Source: Triplophysa rosa
Taxonomy: Eukaryota > Chordata > Actinopteri > Cypriniformes > Nemacheilidae
Reading direction: 5' to 3'
Length of the DNA: 64,000 nt
Assembly (NCBI RefSeq): GCF_024868665.1
Contig: NC_079893.1
Coordinates: 7,969,882-8,033,881, forward strand
Below are positions 22,311-33,769 of this stretch, piece after piece; positions within the stretch are counted from its first letter, which is position 1; every line of letters starts with the position of its first letter. The position numbers and the translations under genes are program-made. A model generated the notes under the pieces. That model was given only the letters and a program-made list of their open reading frames with translations. It ran no database searches and was not told where the DNA came from.

Positions 22311-22428
22311 CTTAATGTAAAGTGATCACATGTGAACCATTTATTCATGAGTTATGAACGTTAGTAACCTGTGAAAATGCAACATTAATAAATGGTTCAC
22401 ATGAATCCACTATGTTAAGGCACACTCT
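22311..22428. repeat. Short inverted repeat (hairpin) of a fish miniature
   Basis: CACATGTGAACCATTTATT at about 22328 faces AATAAATGGTTCACATG at about 22388, with outer facing words CCTTAATGTAAAGTG / ACTATGTTAAGG. The 'CTTAATGTAAAGTGTTACC' end recurs at about 23010, so these may be remnants of one family. Confidence 0.6.
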
Positions 22429-23049
22429 TATGTTTTGCTAACATTTATTACGCTTAACATTTTTTTTCAAGTTTGGTGTTTTGAAGTTGTGAATGAATAC
22501 TTCACGTGTTCTGGTTTGATTAACTATTGGAAGTAATTGAATAATTAATAAAACATCGTAAACAAACAAGTTTACAACAACCTTTGCGCATTTAGAGTTT
22601 AAAAAAAGTTTGATGAATTTATCTTGGTAAGCCAGAAAAAACTGATCATGATCTGAAGGCATTCTGGAGGGCACCATAAGACATTCTGAATCAGATCAGG
22701 TAAGCAGCATGATTTGAAAAGTGACATAAGATATGAAATATAAAAATAATAAGAAAAACCAACATAACACCCTACAGTCTCCAGTCTGACAGCCTATTTT
22801 GCAAACAACATCAAGATAATAATGAATCTGCTTTCAAGTCAAATAAATAATGAATAAATACATTTATTAAGCATTTATAACATGTGAGTTAAAAATGGCT
22901 CTTAGTTCCTTAGTTAGAATCCCCCTTTTTATTTATGCATTTATAACTGCTTTATAATGCATTTGTAAATGACTTATTCATTAATGAACACATTTATAAA
23001 TGCTTTATGAAGGGAAACTTAATGTAAAGTGTTACCTAAAAAATATATC

Positions 23050-23435
23050 ACTAGATATCGTAATTAATTAATGTGCATTTTTTGCCCACAATAACTGTAG
23101 TGAAAACTTGATATTGTGACAGCCCAATTTAGCATGTTGCTAGCACCACAAATATACACAAATTATATGAATATATATATTTTCGACTGATAGTGTATTT
23201 TTATAGTAAGAAATATTTCAGTCGATATTGTGATAATATCATTATCGTGAATGTTTTGCCCACTAACTGTGTAGTGAAAACTTGATATTGCCAACCCTAT
23301 TTAACATGTTGCTACCAACCACAAAAATACAGATATACGCAGATGACATAAATAGTAATATTTTTGACTGAAAGCATATTTAAACAGCATCATGATAATA
23401 TCATTATTGTTATTTTTCTCTCCACAATAATACTT
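23050..23435 (+). repeat. Partial tandem repeat, period about 170 bp
   Basis: The segment GTAGTGAAAACTTGATATTG occurs at about 23097 and 23272, each time after TTTTGCCCAC and before 'ACATGTTGCTA'-like sequence. 'TGATAATATCATTAT' recurs at about 23231 and 23392. About 2.2 diverged copies. Confidence 0.65.
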
Positions 23436-23547
23436 TAATATATATAATATAAATAACCTGAATCTACATTTTATGCACCAGTTTGGGTTAAACATTTCTG
23501 TAAATTAGCACAGTTCTCACTGCTATATAGTCCCATACAGTGTTATA

Positions 23548-24386
23548 GTCGTATAGGATTATAAGGAAAATAAGGATTTTTGGCCGGCAAATATGAGCGC
23601 TTTTTAGATAAAAAAGTAAAAATGTATATATCAGTGATATAACAGAAAAACCTCTTTACACTGCTGAGATCCTCGATAGGCCAACACAACACATTATAAC
23701 AGGAAAAAAATACTTTCATTCTCCATGCTCATGTGGTTAACCAAAATCCATAAACACAAGTCATGTAACATAAGCCGGCATGTGTATTGTACATTTCCAC
23801 AGAGATGATTTTGTTTTGACAGTTGGGGGACTAAGAAAAACATTAAAAGCATTTATTTCCTCTTTCGATGTGAAACCGCTACACACTCTCTCTCCACACC
23901 GGGAGCTATGACTGCGCCATGAATGGAATACAAACGCCACCTGATCATGACACCATAAATACGACACGATTGATCCCTCACCTGTAAGTGATGCTGGTGC
24001 TATCTGACAATGAGTTTCACTCTTGCCCACAACGCAGAATATTCCATCCGTCTGACTTTCATCATATAGAACTTGTAACGATGAGTTAAAACTAAGACAC
24101 AAAACTTAACTGATAGCAGTGTGAGTAGTGAATACGAGTTTATTGTTGTGTTGCTTAAAGACGATGGTGATATGGGAGAAATGCGGGGAGTTGCATAGAC
24201 TGGTATAAAACATCATCAGCCTTTTTTGCTGTGATATCAAGTAGTGTTGGCTTAACGAGTTACTCAGAAACGTACAAAGGATTTTCTGTCATATCACTGA
24301 TATATCAGTCTTTTCTTTAAAAAAAAAAAAAAACGCTCATATTTGCCGGCCAAAAATCCTACTTTTACCATACAGTGTTATACGAC
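23548..24386. mobile_element. Inverted-repeat DNA element, about 840 bp, arms about 110 bp
   Basis: The left arm (GGATTTTTGGCCGGCAAATA, TGAGCGCTTTTT, TATCAGTGATATAACAG) returns inverted on the right (CTGTCATATCACTGATATAT … CTCATATTTGCCGGCCAAAA). The interior holds a 113-codon minus-strand open frame (23761-24102) with no domain I recognise. Non-autonomous DNA element of unknown superfamily; end bases are uncertain by about 15. Confidence 0.75.
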
Positions 24387-25239
24387 CGGAAATAAGCCTG
24401 CCCACACACGCTGATCAGAAATCTAATATGGCGGCTTCGTGCAACTAGCCCATACCTAAAAATGTTGCCAAGGTAGACAGCTCACTTACTTTTCCAACGG
24501 ATTGTATTACTCTTGGTAAGCAGGTACAGAGAAGGGTTGCATCACCCTTATCATGCACAAATAAATAGACAGATCACTGAACAGAAGAGATGATATGGAC
24601 ATTTCCAGCCATCAAAGTAAATCCTGCAGATGGCTGTTTGTGAACTGCGGGTCAAACCCATATTGAATATCTAGACTCATCAAAACTTATCACTAGTCAG
24701 GCAGTCATGTTCCACATATCACTGGGCTAAGTGATAAGATCAGAAGCAAGAAGATAAGATAATTTAAGCATAATTTAATCCCCTAGCCTGTATCCATCAC
24801 ACGCGCACACATCATGCGTCGCTGCCGTGATCTGCGTGTTATTAAGGAATCTATAGCAGGTTAAAGTTGTTGTGCTCTGGAAGTAACAGCCTTGGACCTG
24901 TAGTGGCCGAGGGGAATCATCGGCAGTCAAATACACAGCATTAAAGAGGGTGCACAGGATATCACAATGTGTGTGTGCAAGTGCTACTGAATAAATTATA
25001 TACTGTAGCTGTTGGCTATTGGAAAGCGTGCGGTAAGATTTGAAGGAGAAGGAGTGAGTGAGAGAGATGGCAGAAAAAGCAAGCGAGAGTTCGAATGGAA
25101 AGGGAGCAGAGATGGACTCGTGCTAGATAAATAAGCAAGAGGGTGAAAGAGATAGAGGGAGGAATAGCCAGAGAAAATGTCAGAGCGTTTTAAAGATTGT
25201 AAGGGATAAGACAGGAAGGATGGGAGAGGGTTTGAGAAT
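24387..25239. other. No recognisable gene
   Basis: Unique-looking; 24780-24960 is balanced in composition. 25040-25160 is purine-rich with imperfect GA. Confidence 0.35.
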
Positions 25240-25915
25240 TAGGGTTGGGAATTGAGCACTGATTCTTTTTTAGTTTGATTTGGTTAATGACTGGCATTCT
25301 TCTTTTCCAACTGAATGTGCAGTGCTACAGCAGAAGAAAATGTTGTTTTAGCTGAGTTGTGATCTTGCAGTCTGAATTGAATGGATTCAGTAAAGAAATA
25401 ATAAAATAATAAAAAACAAAAAGGGCAGGGCTGGTTGCAAAGAACAGGCCTCATAGTGTGATTAATGTTATGCGTTTCATGAATGAATGGCTCTTGTGTA
25501 AACCAGTTCTGTTGAATGAATTGGTCAAAAAAATATTCGCAACAAGAGCTATGACTTGCGCAGTGAATAAAAGTCACTCCCGTCTGGGTAAACGGCGCAA
25601 AATATTGATGACTCCTCTTGTACCACACATTTTTCATCCAATAAGAATGAGAATATCCATCCCTCGACTGGCACGTAGCAAATCATATTCAATTTTTGTT
25701 TTCTAAAGGGACCTTTTAACGTACTTTACAATCTCCCACTCAGTTGGAACCATTCCGTCAACAAAGGAATGAAACATTTTCCGAGGTCTTTGTTTAGCAT
25801 ATTTATTCATTATAAAGTACGGTCCAATAATTCTTCTAAGTATTGATAACAGAATCATTACCGGACCCGAATCGTTGAACCAGAACAATTAAATTCCTGA
25901 CCATTTCAATCCCTA
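25240..25915. mobile_element. hAT-like element with TAGGG ends
   Basis: The left end TAGGGTTGGGAATTGAGCAC faces the right end CCATTTCAATCCCTA. The interior has facing sequence (AATGACTGGCATTCTTCTTT; CATTACCGGACCCGAATCG). Flanking octamers (TTGAGAAT / GTGAGGGC) no longer match well, so the copy is old. No transposase. Confidence 0.6.
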
Positions 25916-26015
25916 GTGAGGGCACAGAACGAGTGATCAATGAAGCAAACGAATTGAGTTGAGACCGCAATAAGCCACCGGACCCATGAAAAGCTACTTC
26001 ACTTACTGAGCGTGT

Positions 26016-26021
<6 letters not shown>

Positions 26022-26069
<48 letters not shown>
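26022..26069 (+). repeat. (GT)24 microsatellite
   Basis: Perfect run, preceded by CGTGTGTGTGA. Confidence 0.97.
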
Positions 26070-26072
<3 letters not shown>

Positions 26073-27512
26073 AGTGATCAAATCACAGAAAATCAGCTAA
26101 ACCTCGCGTCACATTAAGGTTGGAGGGCTCACTTCAGAACAGCACTGATATCTGGGTTATGATGACAGAAAGTAAGGAGAGAGAGAGATATCTTGGGGGC
26201 AGGACCAGAAAACGTGAGACATCAAGACATGAGAGCTGCAGCAAATTCCTCTGGAGGGCAGAAAAAATACATGTGGAGTGATGAGGAGGGAAAAGAGGGA
26301 AGCGAAGAGGCTGGTGTAATAAAATGTAGGTAGCACGAGATATAGAGTGATTCAGAGCTAAAGCGATGCAAGATTATAGATGTTAGAGTAGATGTGCCCT
26401 TCCATATAGTCAGCATTTCTGCATGTATTGTGACAATTCCAGTCCAGTGTCTGTTGCATTTCAACTGAAACAAACCTCAGGAATGACAGGAATTAACTTG
26501 TTTTCATTGCCAAATCTGCAAACATTGCATCTTTTTTGTTATATTCACAAGTTTGTCCCGTTTTGCAAATAAATGCTTATGAAAAACAATGTTCATTTGG
26601 AATTTGGGAGAAATAGTTATCAGTAGTTCACAGAATGAAACAAAAATTATAATTGTACTTAAACACATAAGTAGTAAATTCAGAAAAACTGAGTGAAAAT
26701 AATTTTGGTGTGGTCTCTTAATTTTTTATGTGGCTGCATATACTGTATATGGGGAGAGAGTGCGAGAGCGAGAGAGAGAGAGAGAGAGGAGGAGGGGAAG
26801 ATTAATGGTATGAAGCACCATTGGCTGGAACCGCACAGGTTTTATGTTCCTTGGAGTTTTCAACAGTGCTGCTTCTATAAAGCACTGCACAGGAATACTG
26901 TCAATGTATTTTTTTCTCCAATTAATATATGAGAACATCTACTGCCTAAAAAAACATTTTATGTCATTTTAAAGTGTTTTGCTGGTTTAATCTGGTCAGT
27001 AAACTGGCAAATTAACTGGTCAGTAAACTGGCACAGTTATTTTACTGTGCACTAAACCCTTCTTGGGATAAAATTAAAGAAGTTATAAAAGCATAAATCA
27101 TAAAATACATGAATAAATAAATCACACTTTTAGTTCAATCCTTATGGATGCTTTAATAAAGCGTGGGTAAGGTGATTGCTAATGACATGAACTATCCACT
27201 TCACATGTTCATTAATGTATTTACTCTTTAGTTTCTAATGTGAGCTGGGAAAACAAAGCGTTTAAAAGATTAACCTCAAGGAATGTTAAAGTTGAATGGT
27301 GTTGTTTGGTTTAAGATCAATGTATTTGTAACAATGGACGAATCATATTCTTATCATCATTTTCTGTGGAAAACATAAGTGGTGCTTGTCCATATAGGTT
27401 TCATAGGTGATAGGTTGGGATAGGTTTCAGCCCTTATGTGTGACCCTGAGGATTTGTTTGTTGAATTTTTCTAGCGAAGCAATAATGATCTTATAATAGT
27501 TATAGCCAGTGC
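26070..27512. other. No gene; small simple repeats
   Basis: Short (GA)n at about 26756-26788. A local direct repeat 'CTGGTCAGTAAACTGGCA' with 23-base period lies at about 26992-27035. The rest is AT-rich without recognised ends or coding content. Confidence 0.4.
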
Positions 27513-27650
27513 CAATCATTACAGTACATTATTGCATTCAGCATTTCATCCAAGCGACAGTACACTGCATTCAAGGTACTGTATATTATTATATTGCACA
27601 TTGCGTGGGATTCGATCCTATACAACCTTGGCACTGTTAGCATCACAATC
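27513..27650 (+). repeat. Fish-wide short repeat, copy 2 (degenerate)
   Basis: Words GCATTCAGCATTTCATCCAA, GCGACAGTACACTGCATTC and GTGGGATTCGATCC correspond to the element at 6188-6300. Confidence 0.5.
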
Positions 27651-28494
27651 TATCACAGACTACAGAAACACTAATGAATAAGAAACCAGATCACCTTTTT
27701 GAGTGAAATTTATAGTTTCACATGGCTCATCACAGCAGACGTGTCAGTGATAGGACAGTGATGAATGATGAGAATGAAGAACAGAATTACTCAGTCCTCA
27801 ACTTTCTGCTACTTTGGCTCAATTTAGCCAGAGGTAAGACGAACCGGGCACCTCCATTACACAGCAGTAAGGGCTTCTTCAGGCATACGAAATGAACTGA
27901 CAAAACAACATCGGCTGATTGATAGAATGATTGACTGAATTACAGACGAATTCAGTCAGGTATTCGTTAATTCGCAAAGTGGAAGGCTGCGCAACCTTTT
28001 CAGAGCCATGAATTTAAAAGAACCGCAAAAGTGCCCACGCAGAAGGTTTAAATCTCGGACTTCACTCCTCAAAAGACAAAATAACAAATTATGGTAATAG
28101 GGTTTAAATGATGAATGTCTTGGTCTCATCCGTGCTGCATAACTTCTAATGTGCAAAAGATGTGTTGGTGGGAGAGAGAGGGGAAGAGTTGCGGCTTAAC
28201 AAGTCTTTGCTTTTTTCCTCATGAGAAGTAAAAGGTTTCTTCCCTCGTGGTCACATGTAATTTCAGTTGAAGGTCTTCTTTTAGACTGTGGGTTGGATGT
28301 AGTTCTGGCCGAACTTCATTAATATGGAAGAACTTTCTAGAATTGTACTTCCTAACCTGTGTTGGGTGCACACACCCTTGCACGCATAATGAATCAGGAA
28401 AGCTGTGAGGATTGCCTCTGTTGTCTAGTTTGTTTTCTAGAGTATTTTATTTAAGAATAGTGATATGAGAGATGTATGAATAAAAATACAGCCT
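27651..28494. other. No recognisable gene
   Basis: Unique-looking DNA of mixed composition, without coding homology. Confidence 0.35.
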
Positions 28495-28498
28495 TTAA

Positions 28499-28795
28499 AG
28501 TGATAGTTCACCCAAAAATGCTAATTCTGTTATCATTTACTCACCCTCTTGTCATTTCAAAGCTGTATGACTTTCAGAACACAAAAGAAGATATTTCGAA
28601 GAATGTTGTTAACTGGCCCCCATTTACAGTACTTGCATTTGTTTTGTGTCCATAAAATAGAAGTGAATGGGGCCAGTGCTGTTCGGTTACAAACTTTCTT
28701 CAAAATATCTTCTTGAAAGAAAGTCATAAAGGTTTAAAATGACAAGAGGGTGAGGAAATTATAACAGAATTAAAATGTTTGGGTGAACTATCACT
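28499..28795 (+). mobile_element. TTAA-A miniature, full length
   Basis: The left end AGTGATAGTTCACCCAAAAA follows TTAA (28495-28498). The right end TTGGGTGAACTATCACT is followed by TCAA, a one-base-decayed duplication. Confidence 0.9.
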
Positions 28796-28886
28796 TCAAT
28801 ACCAGTAGACCGTAGTTGAATGGAGCTCTAGCCTGTTTTTATAAATGTGACTGTATTATTCATGAGTCATGGAAAAGTATTTATTG

Positions 28887-29021
28887 TATAGACATCGGAC
28901 GTACGCGCCTGGCCCGAAGTTAACGTCCGGTCTGTTTTTGGTTATAAAATAACAATTTATTTGATATTCAATTGATTCATTAATATGAATATTTTATTGT
29001 ATATTATTTGTATTAAATTAA
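28887..29021 (+). mobile_element. Left end of the 'TATAGAC…CATCGGAC' family, cut by the next element
   Basis: TATAGACATCGGACG, CCCGAAGTTAACGTCCGG and TCTGTTTTTGG match the left end of 44198-44663. After TATTAAATTAA the sequence passes directly into the transposon at 29022. No matching right half was found after 31374. Confidence 0.65.
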
Positions 29022-29491
29022 GGGCCAGATTTACTAACAGCTTGCGACAGTGCAAATGCCTTTTTTTGGCGTTAAAAAACTACTGTCAGTATTTACTAAA
29101 GACATGCAGTGAAAATTAGCACTGAAACAAAGGGCGTGGACACAGATGTTTTTGCGACTGACCTTATTGCATGCATTTGTAGGAGTTTCCTCTTCAGATA
29201 TAAACTTTATGGGAGGAGAGTGAAAGGAATCACACAAGGCGATTTACTAAGGTTTGCGCTTGTCATTGTACTTGTATTTGCGACTTTATTAAAGCCCCCC
29301 CAAAAAACACATCTTAAACCCTGCGCAAGTGATGCACCAATGATCTCTAATGTCACCCTAATCCGCTGTTAAAAATAAATCGCCCATCTCTCCATCTGCG
29401 GCGCATGTCAGTTTGCATTCCCTTATTAGAAGATTAATGAGCAAAACCTCTTCAAGAAGCCTAATTCGCTTGAGCATACAACTTCCACATT

Positions 29492-30103
29492 GACCACGTT
29501 TACATGAACAGCAATAATCCGATATCAACACGATTAAGACAATACTCTGATTAAGAATGGACCATGTAAACAGAGCTTTTGATTAGCTTAATCCGTCTAA
29601 ACTCATAATCACAAATCGAATTAAGACGGGTGGAGTACTCCTATTTTAGTTGCATTATCAAAGTGCGGTATAGACATGTACACACCTTAATCGCACTATT
29701 ACCGGCGTGTAGGAACTTTCGCGGCACTTTGCGACAGGTTACACACACGCACGGTTTTACGGCAAACAACATGGCTTCAAGCAAGAAAGCACATTTTTGG
29801 TCCGAACGGGAAACAAGAAAGATGCCAACAATTCTAGAAAATAAATGAAACACCAAAAACTGTATGTGGTACCATGGCGAAGACGAACTGTTTGCTGATA
29901 TGAAATTATGGAGGGAACGTCGAACGGCGTCGCTTAGGGACGTAATGAAGTATGCCATTAATCAAACTATGTAGTGTAACATGTAAAACGGGAACATGAA
30001 AGGTATTTTCTGAAAGCAACTCATGTAAACACCTTAATCGTAATATTAGCTTACTCAGAATAAGGCAAATAATTTGATTACTAACGTCCATGTAAACGTG
30101 GTC
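29492..30103. mobile_element. 612-bp DNA transposon nested in the previous one
   Basis: The ends GACCACGTTTACATG / CATGTAAACGTGGTC are perfect inverted repeats flanked by ATT on both sides (29489-29491; 30104-30106). Longer facing parts include TTAATCG and CATGTAAAC words. It carries the short Myb-like remnant at 29771. The clean ends show it is younger than its host element. Confidence 0.85.
29771..29848 (+). pseudogene. Remnant of a Myb/SANT-like transposon protein
   Basis: ATG at 29771 opens 25 codons reading MASSKKAHFWSERETRKM and ending at TGA. The 'W-S-x-x-E-T/V' pattern just after a basic start resembles the first helix of the Myb-like DNA-binding protein encoded by Harbinger-type transposons. 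The following 100 bases may continue in another frame (…DEELFADMKLWRE), but the evidence is slight. If right, it supports a Harbinger assignment for the nested element. Confidence 0.35.
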
Positions 30104-31378
30104 ATTGAGATCCGATTGGTCTCGCGAGAACACAATATCCTCGTGCAATTGCCATGATGGAGTGCTGGGCTAACCATTTTAGTCGCATATGCTCCCTATA
30201 TTTAACATGTGTGACCTCAAAATATATTTGGGAGCATTTGTGAGTGCACATTTTGTTGTGGTGCGACCTTTTTTCATTACTGTACAGAACACGCTAATAA
30301 CTGCACAAAGTATGTGCGTGCTGTGAGCTACAGTGACCGGCCCCGCCATTCATAAAGACAACGTGATTTTCCATCCCGCACTGCTACTTTCCCACCATTT
30401 CTCTATGTAAACACGTGCTAGATGGACGGTTTCAACATTTGCGCTCGTCTTTCTCGTCCACAGCGCCTCGCGCAAGCACAAGTGTTTACTGAACCACAAG
30501 TAGAGTATAGCAATTGCAAGTTCACATTACGTTATTTTAAATACATTCACAGGCAAACCTCTTCAAAAACGGATCATCTGTCTCTTATATATGTGCAATG
30601 TAAGCATAAAACATGATGCGGTTTTGTAGTTTTAATTGTTTCTCTGAAGGCTATGAGGGTTCAGTCAGTGGAGGAAGGAGGATTGACAGTGTGATATGAT
30701 CGCCACCTCTGCTAACACAAGCCCTATGCAAAAAGCATATAGAGAAAACAACCACAGCTCTTCACTAAAAGCTGCACCTGTTAAGAAAACAAAGCATAAT
30801 TTTTGTGCAATTACTGCCTGTCAGTTGAGTTTGCGACAAAACATTTTGCAGTGTTTACATATTGTTTATTGCTGCATAAAGTTGATTTTATAATGCCTAC
30901 ATTTTTTGCATTTTGTGTTTTTAAGGTGAATAAGAGACATTTTTTTCCCTATATATTTCATCAGTGAGTTTAAAAAAAAAAAAGTGTCTCATCACACCTC
31001 TAATAAACAGCCACTGCGCTTTATTTAACCTGAAGAGAGGATTCAATTATTCAGTGCAGGGGAGAGAGACAGCGTGATGCCATTCCCCTTACAACGCACA
31101 GTTTGACGAGAGACTGTACAGTGCCTGGTGAAAATTAGGTTTTAAACACGTTTACATTTTAGATTATTTTAGCGGATTATCAGCATCACTACCCTTCGCT
31201 AATTTGCGCAACGTTTAGTAGATTGCGTTGGTCATTATGGGAATGAGATATTGCACCTGTGTTTTTTTAATGTGCACTTTATTAGTAAACCACTCACAGA
31301 AATTTCCGCTCCCATCGGTGCTTTTTTGAAACTGCGCTATAGAGCTATTTTGCCCTGTTTAGTAAATCTGGCCCTCAA

Positions 31379-32503
31379 AACTACTACTATTACAGGCCTA
31401 CATGAACCTTCTCAACATTTCTTGTGAAAATCATTAGGATCACCAAGTCAGAACCATTGCACAGCCAGATCCTGGCATAGGTCGCAGTGGCACGGACCAA
31501 AGCCCTCCTCGGGGCGATGTCCCCGCACACGGAACATTTCACTTCTCTATCGCTCATCCTCAGCAGTTTCGTGGCATTACGCCCACTCTCTGTTCCGCCC
31601 GACTGTTCTTCTCATTGGAAATGAATTGTGACATAATGGGTTAACCCTTTGCCGAGCATCTTCCTGTGCCCCCACTGTCATTTCTGCCTGGACGTCTGCC
31701 CAGGTAAAACGTGTATTCACCTGCTAGAAGGGACTCGATGTAGAATAAAACTCCTAATATATACACACTGACACACATTAGATTGTGCTGTTGAAAAATT
31801 TATAAAAAATAATCCCACCGTACCCATGAGCCATGTGATCTAGTTTTCATTTTGTCCTGTATCTTGTAATTTATTGTATTAATCGTTCATTAAACACCAA
31901 ATTAAAAATGTGACAAATAAGTTTAAATACATATTTATGTCTAGCGACACCCTTGACAGTTTGGAAGACAAAACTGATGCAATAGACACGAAATTGCATT
32001 GACTTTGATCTACTTCTAAATTCTTCTTTATGCAAGACTAACAGATTTCTCATAAATTCATTATTTAAGAAATCACACACACATTGTTTGCTTAAGCGGT
32101 GAAGACAACACATGCTATTAAAGACACTCTCCTGTGTAACACAACACCATTGACTCCCCTACTCATTCATGCATCTTCCTCTTGCCTACCACATTTCCTC
32201 CCTCTCCTCCCCTCTGCCTACTCTGTGATCATGATGGATTGGACCGTGCCAGGGGCCTGAACTCTTGACCGCTATTGGCTGGCCACTTGGCTGCGTTCCT
32301 GCCCCGGCATCTTTGATTTGCCGGTCTCTCTGAGAAACGAGTGTTCCCGTGCAGCGCATATGAATAAATAAATATGGATGTCTATTTATATCGCTATAAA
32401 TAAATAAAACACTTAAGGGGGAGAGTGACTTATAAAAGAGTGATGCATCATCTGTTGTGAGATCCGGTGTGTGTGTGTGCAGTGTGGTAAAAGTGAAAGC
32501 AGC
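31379..32503. other. No proven gene; balanced-composition segments
   Basis: 31430-31720 and 32150-32370 have higher GC than their surroundings and no repeat ends. A 55-codon minus-strand frame (31390-31557) with a CSVCGD motif is discussed in the findings. These are candidate conserved non-coding elements or an unrecognised exon. Confidence 0.35.
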
Positions 32504-32523
32504 GGGGGGGGGGGGGGGGGGGG
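32504..32523 (+). repeat. G20 homopolymer
   Basis: An uninterrupted run of 20 G followed by TTGGGGTGG. It can form quadruplex-type structure and is a likely sequencing or assembly weak point. Confidence 0.95.
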
Positions 32524-33433
32524 TTGGGGTGGAGTAAAAACACACAATAATCGTTTGCTGAACTTGATATGTTGTAAAGTTGGGCTTCAGTGTGTCATCT
32601 CCTATCATATTGCATTAAGAAATGCAACCGCAGCTCCTGTAGTTCAGTTTCATTAACAAGTACAAGCATCGTATCGGTTTACTCAGTGTTGTTGGAGCCA
32701 TGGTGCAGTGGTTCTTGAAAGCAGTTTTTTCACAGTGAGCCGTTTTGCTCATGGGTGATGCTGGTTTGATTCTGGTCTTTATTGTATTGTCGTCATTCCA
32801 AAACCCCAAAACACAAAATAACATATTTTATTTAGTGTAGTTGCAGAAATAGGGTAAATTCACCATTCATAAAGAAGAGCATTTAAACAGCATTTTCAGT
32901 ACGTTAAAGCATATATCAGTACTTCATGAATTTATAAAGTTACAAATTATTAACTGTTAATTGATAAGTTCATATACGAGTGACCCTTTACTTAGGGACT
33001 GTCTGATTACCTTGAATCCTGAAAAATATTGGGACAATGTTTGAGCTGTGCATCACATTTTCATGTCTTAGAATGATCCCGACCTGGATCAAGCCTGAAG
33101 TGGATTTTGATATAATGCCATATACTGTGTGATGGTGTGTATTGCTAATGTTGTGCATAATGGCAATTACATTTTTCCTTGTAGAAGAAAAAAGTGTGAA
33201 ACATTGGATGGGCTAGGTTAGTTTGCTGTCAGTTGACTTGGATCTTGAAAAGAAAATGCAGAAATCTGCTCTCCTGTCATCCATTTACATGATATCTAAC
33301 TATAGACATAAAAACTCAGTTCTCTAAAATGCTTGCTGTGATGATAATGACAGCAATAATAAGGGCAATGCTTTTTTGTTATAAGAACAAATACAATTTG
33401 AGCACATTACATACAAAAATAGCAAATGAATTG
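32524..33433. other. No recognisable feature
   Basis: AT-rich DNA with short unrecognised open frames only. Confidence 0.4.
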
Positions 33434-33441
33434 AAATATGT

Positions 33442-33761
33442 TAGGGCTGTCAAACGCAATCAGAATAACATTTTGTGTTTACATAATATAGTCTGTGTAC
33501 TGTGCATATTAATTTTGTATTTATAAACACATACACACACCTGTATACATATTTAGGAAATATGTATAAGTATTTATTTATATTTACCAATAATTATTTA
33601 AATTATTATAATTAATTATATATACTAAATGTTTATTTTTTTAAATAATTTTCTTAAATATATGCATATATGTGTATGCGTTTATAAATACAAATTAATA
33701 TGCACAGTACACAGACATATATTATTTAAAGACAATCGTGATTAATCGTTTGACAGCCCTA
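33442..33761. mobile_element. Palindromic hAT miniature, 320 bp, perfect 8-bp duplication
   Basis: The ends TAGGGCTGTCAAACG / CGTTTGACAGCCCTA are flanked by AAATATGT at 33434-33441 and 33762-33769. The whole element is close to a perfect palindrome around an AT-rich centre near 33600 (TTTGTATTTATAAACACATA / TATGCGTTTATAAATACAAA). It is non-coding and is the intact relative of the copy at 13887-14589. Confidence 0.93.
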
Positions 33762-33769
33762 AAATATGT

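Larger units (their letters stand above)
29022..31374. mobile_element. 2.35-kb DNA transposon with GGGCCAGATTTACTAA ends
   Basis: GGGCCAGATTTACTAA at the left is perfectly inverted (TTAGTAAATCTGGCCC) at 31359-31374. The flanks are TTAA and TCAA (or TAA/TCA), consistent with either a TTAA target or a 3-bp TWA target. I see no transposase in the interior. It contains 'TTGCGC'-rich words (GCGCAACG, GCGCAAGTG), 12 A's near 30970, and the nested element at 29492-30103. It is probably a decayed non-autonomous element of a PIF/Harbinger-like type, a tentative class. Confidence 0.8.

Noticed and set aside
23761..24102. 113-codon minus-strand frame in an inverted-repeat element
   Set aside because: Considered as a possible transposase fragment, but no catalytic motif or zinc-binding pattern could be seen.
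27590..27650. Possible tRNA-like T-arm (GGGATTCGATCC)
   Set aside because: No cloverleaf can be built around it; the surrounding words match a teleost repeat also present at 6188 and 39822.
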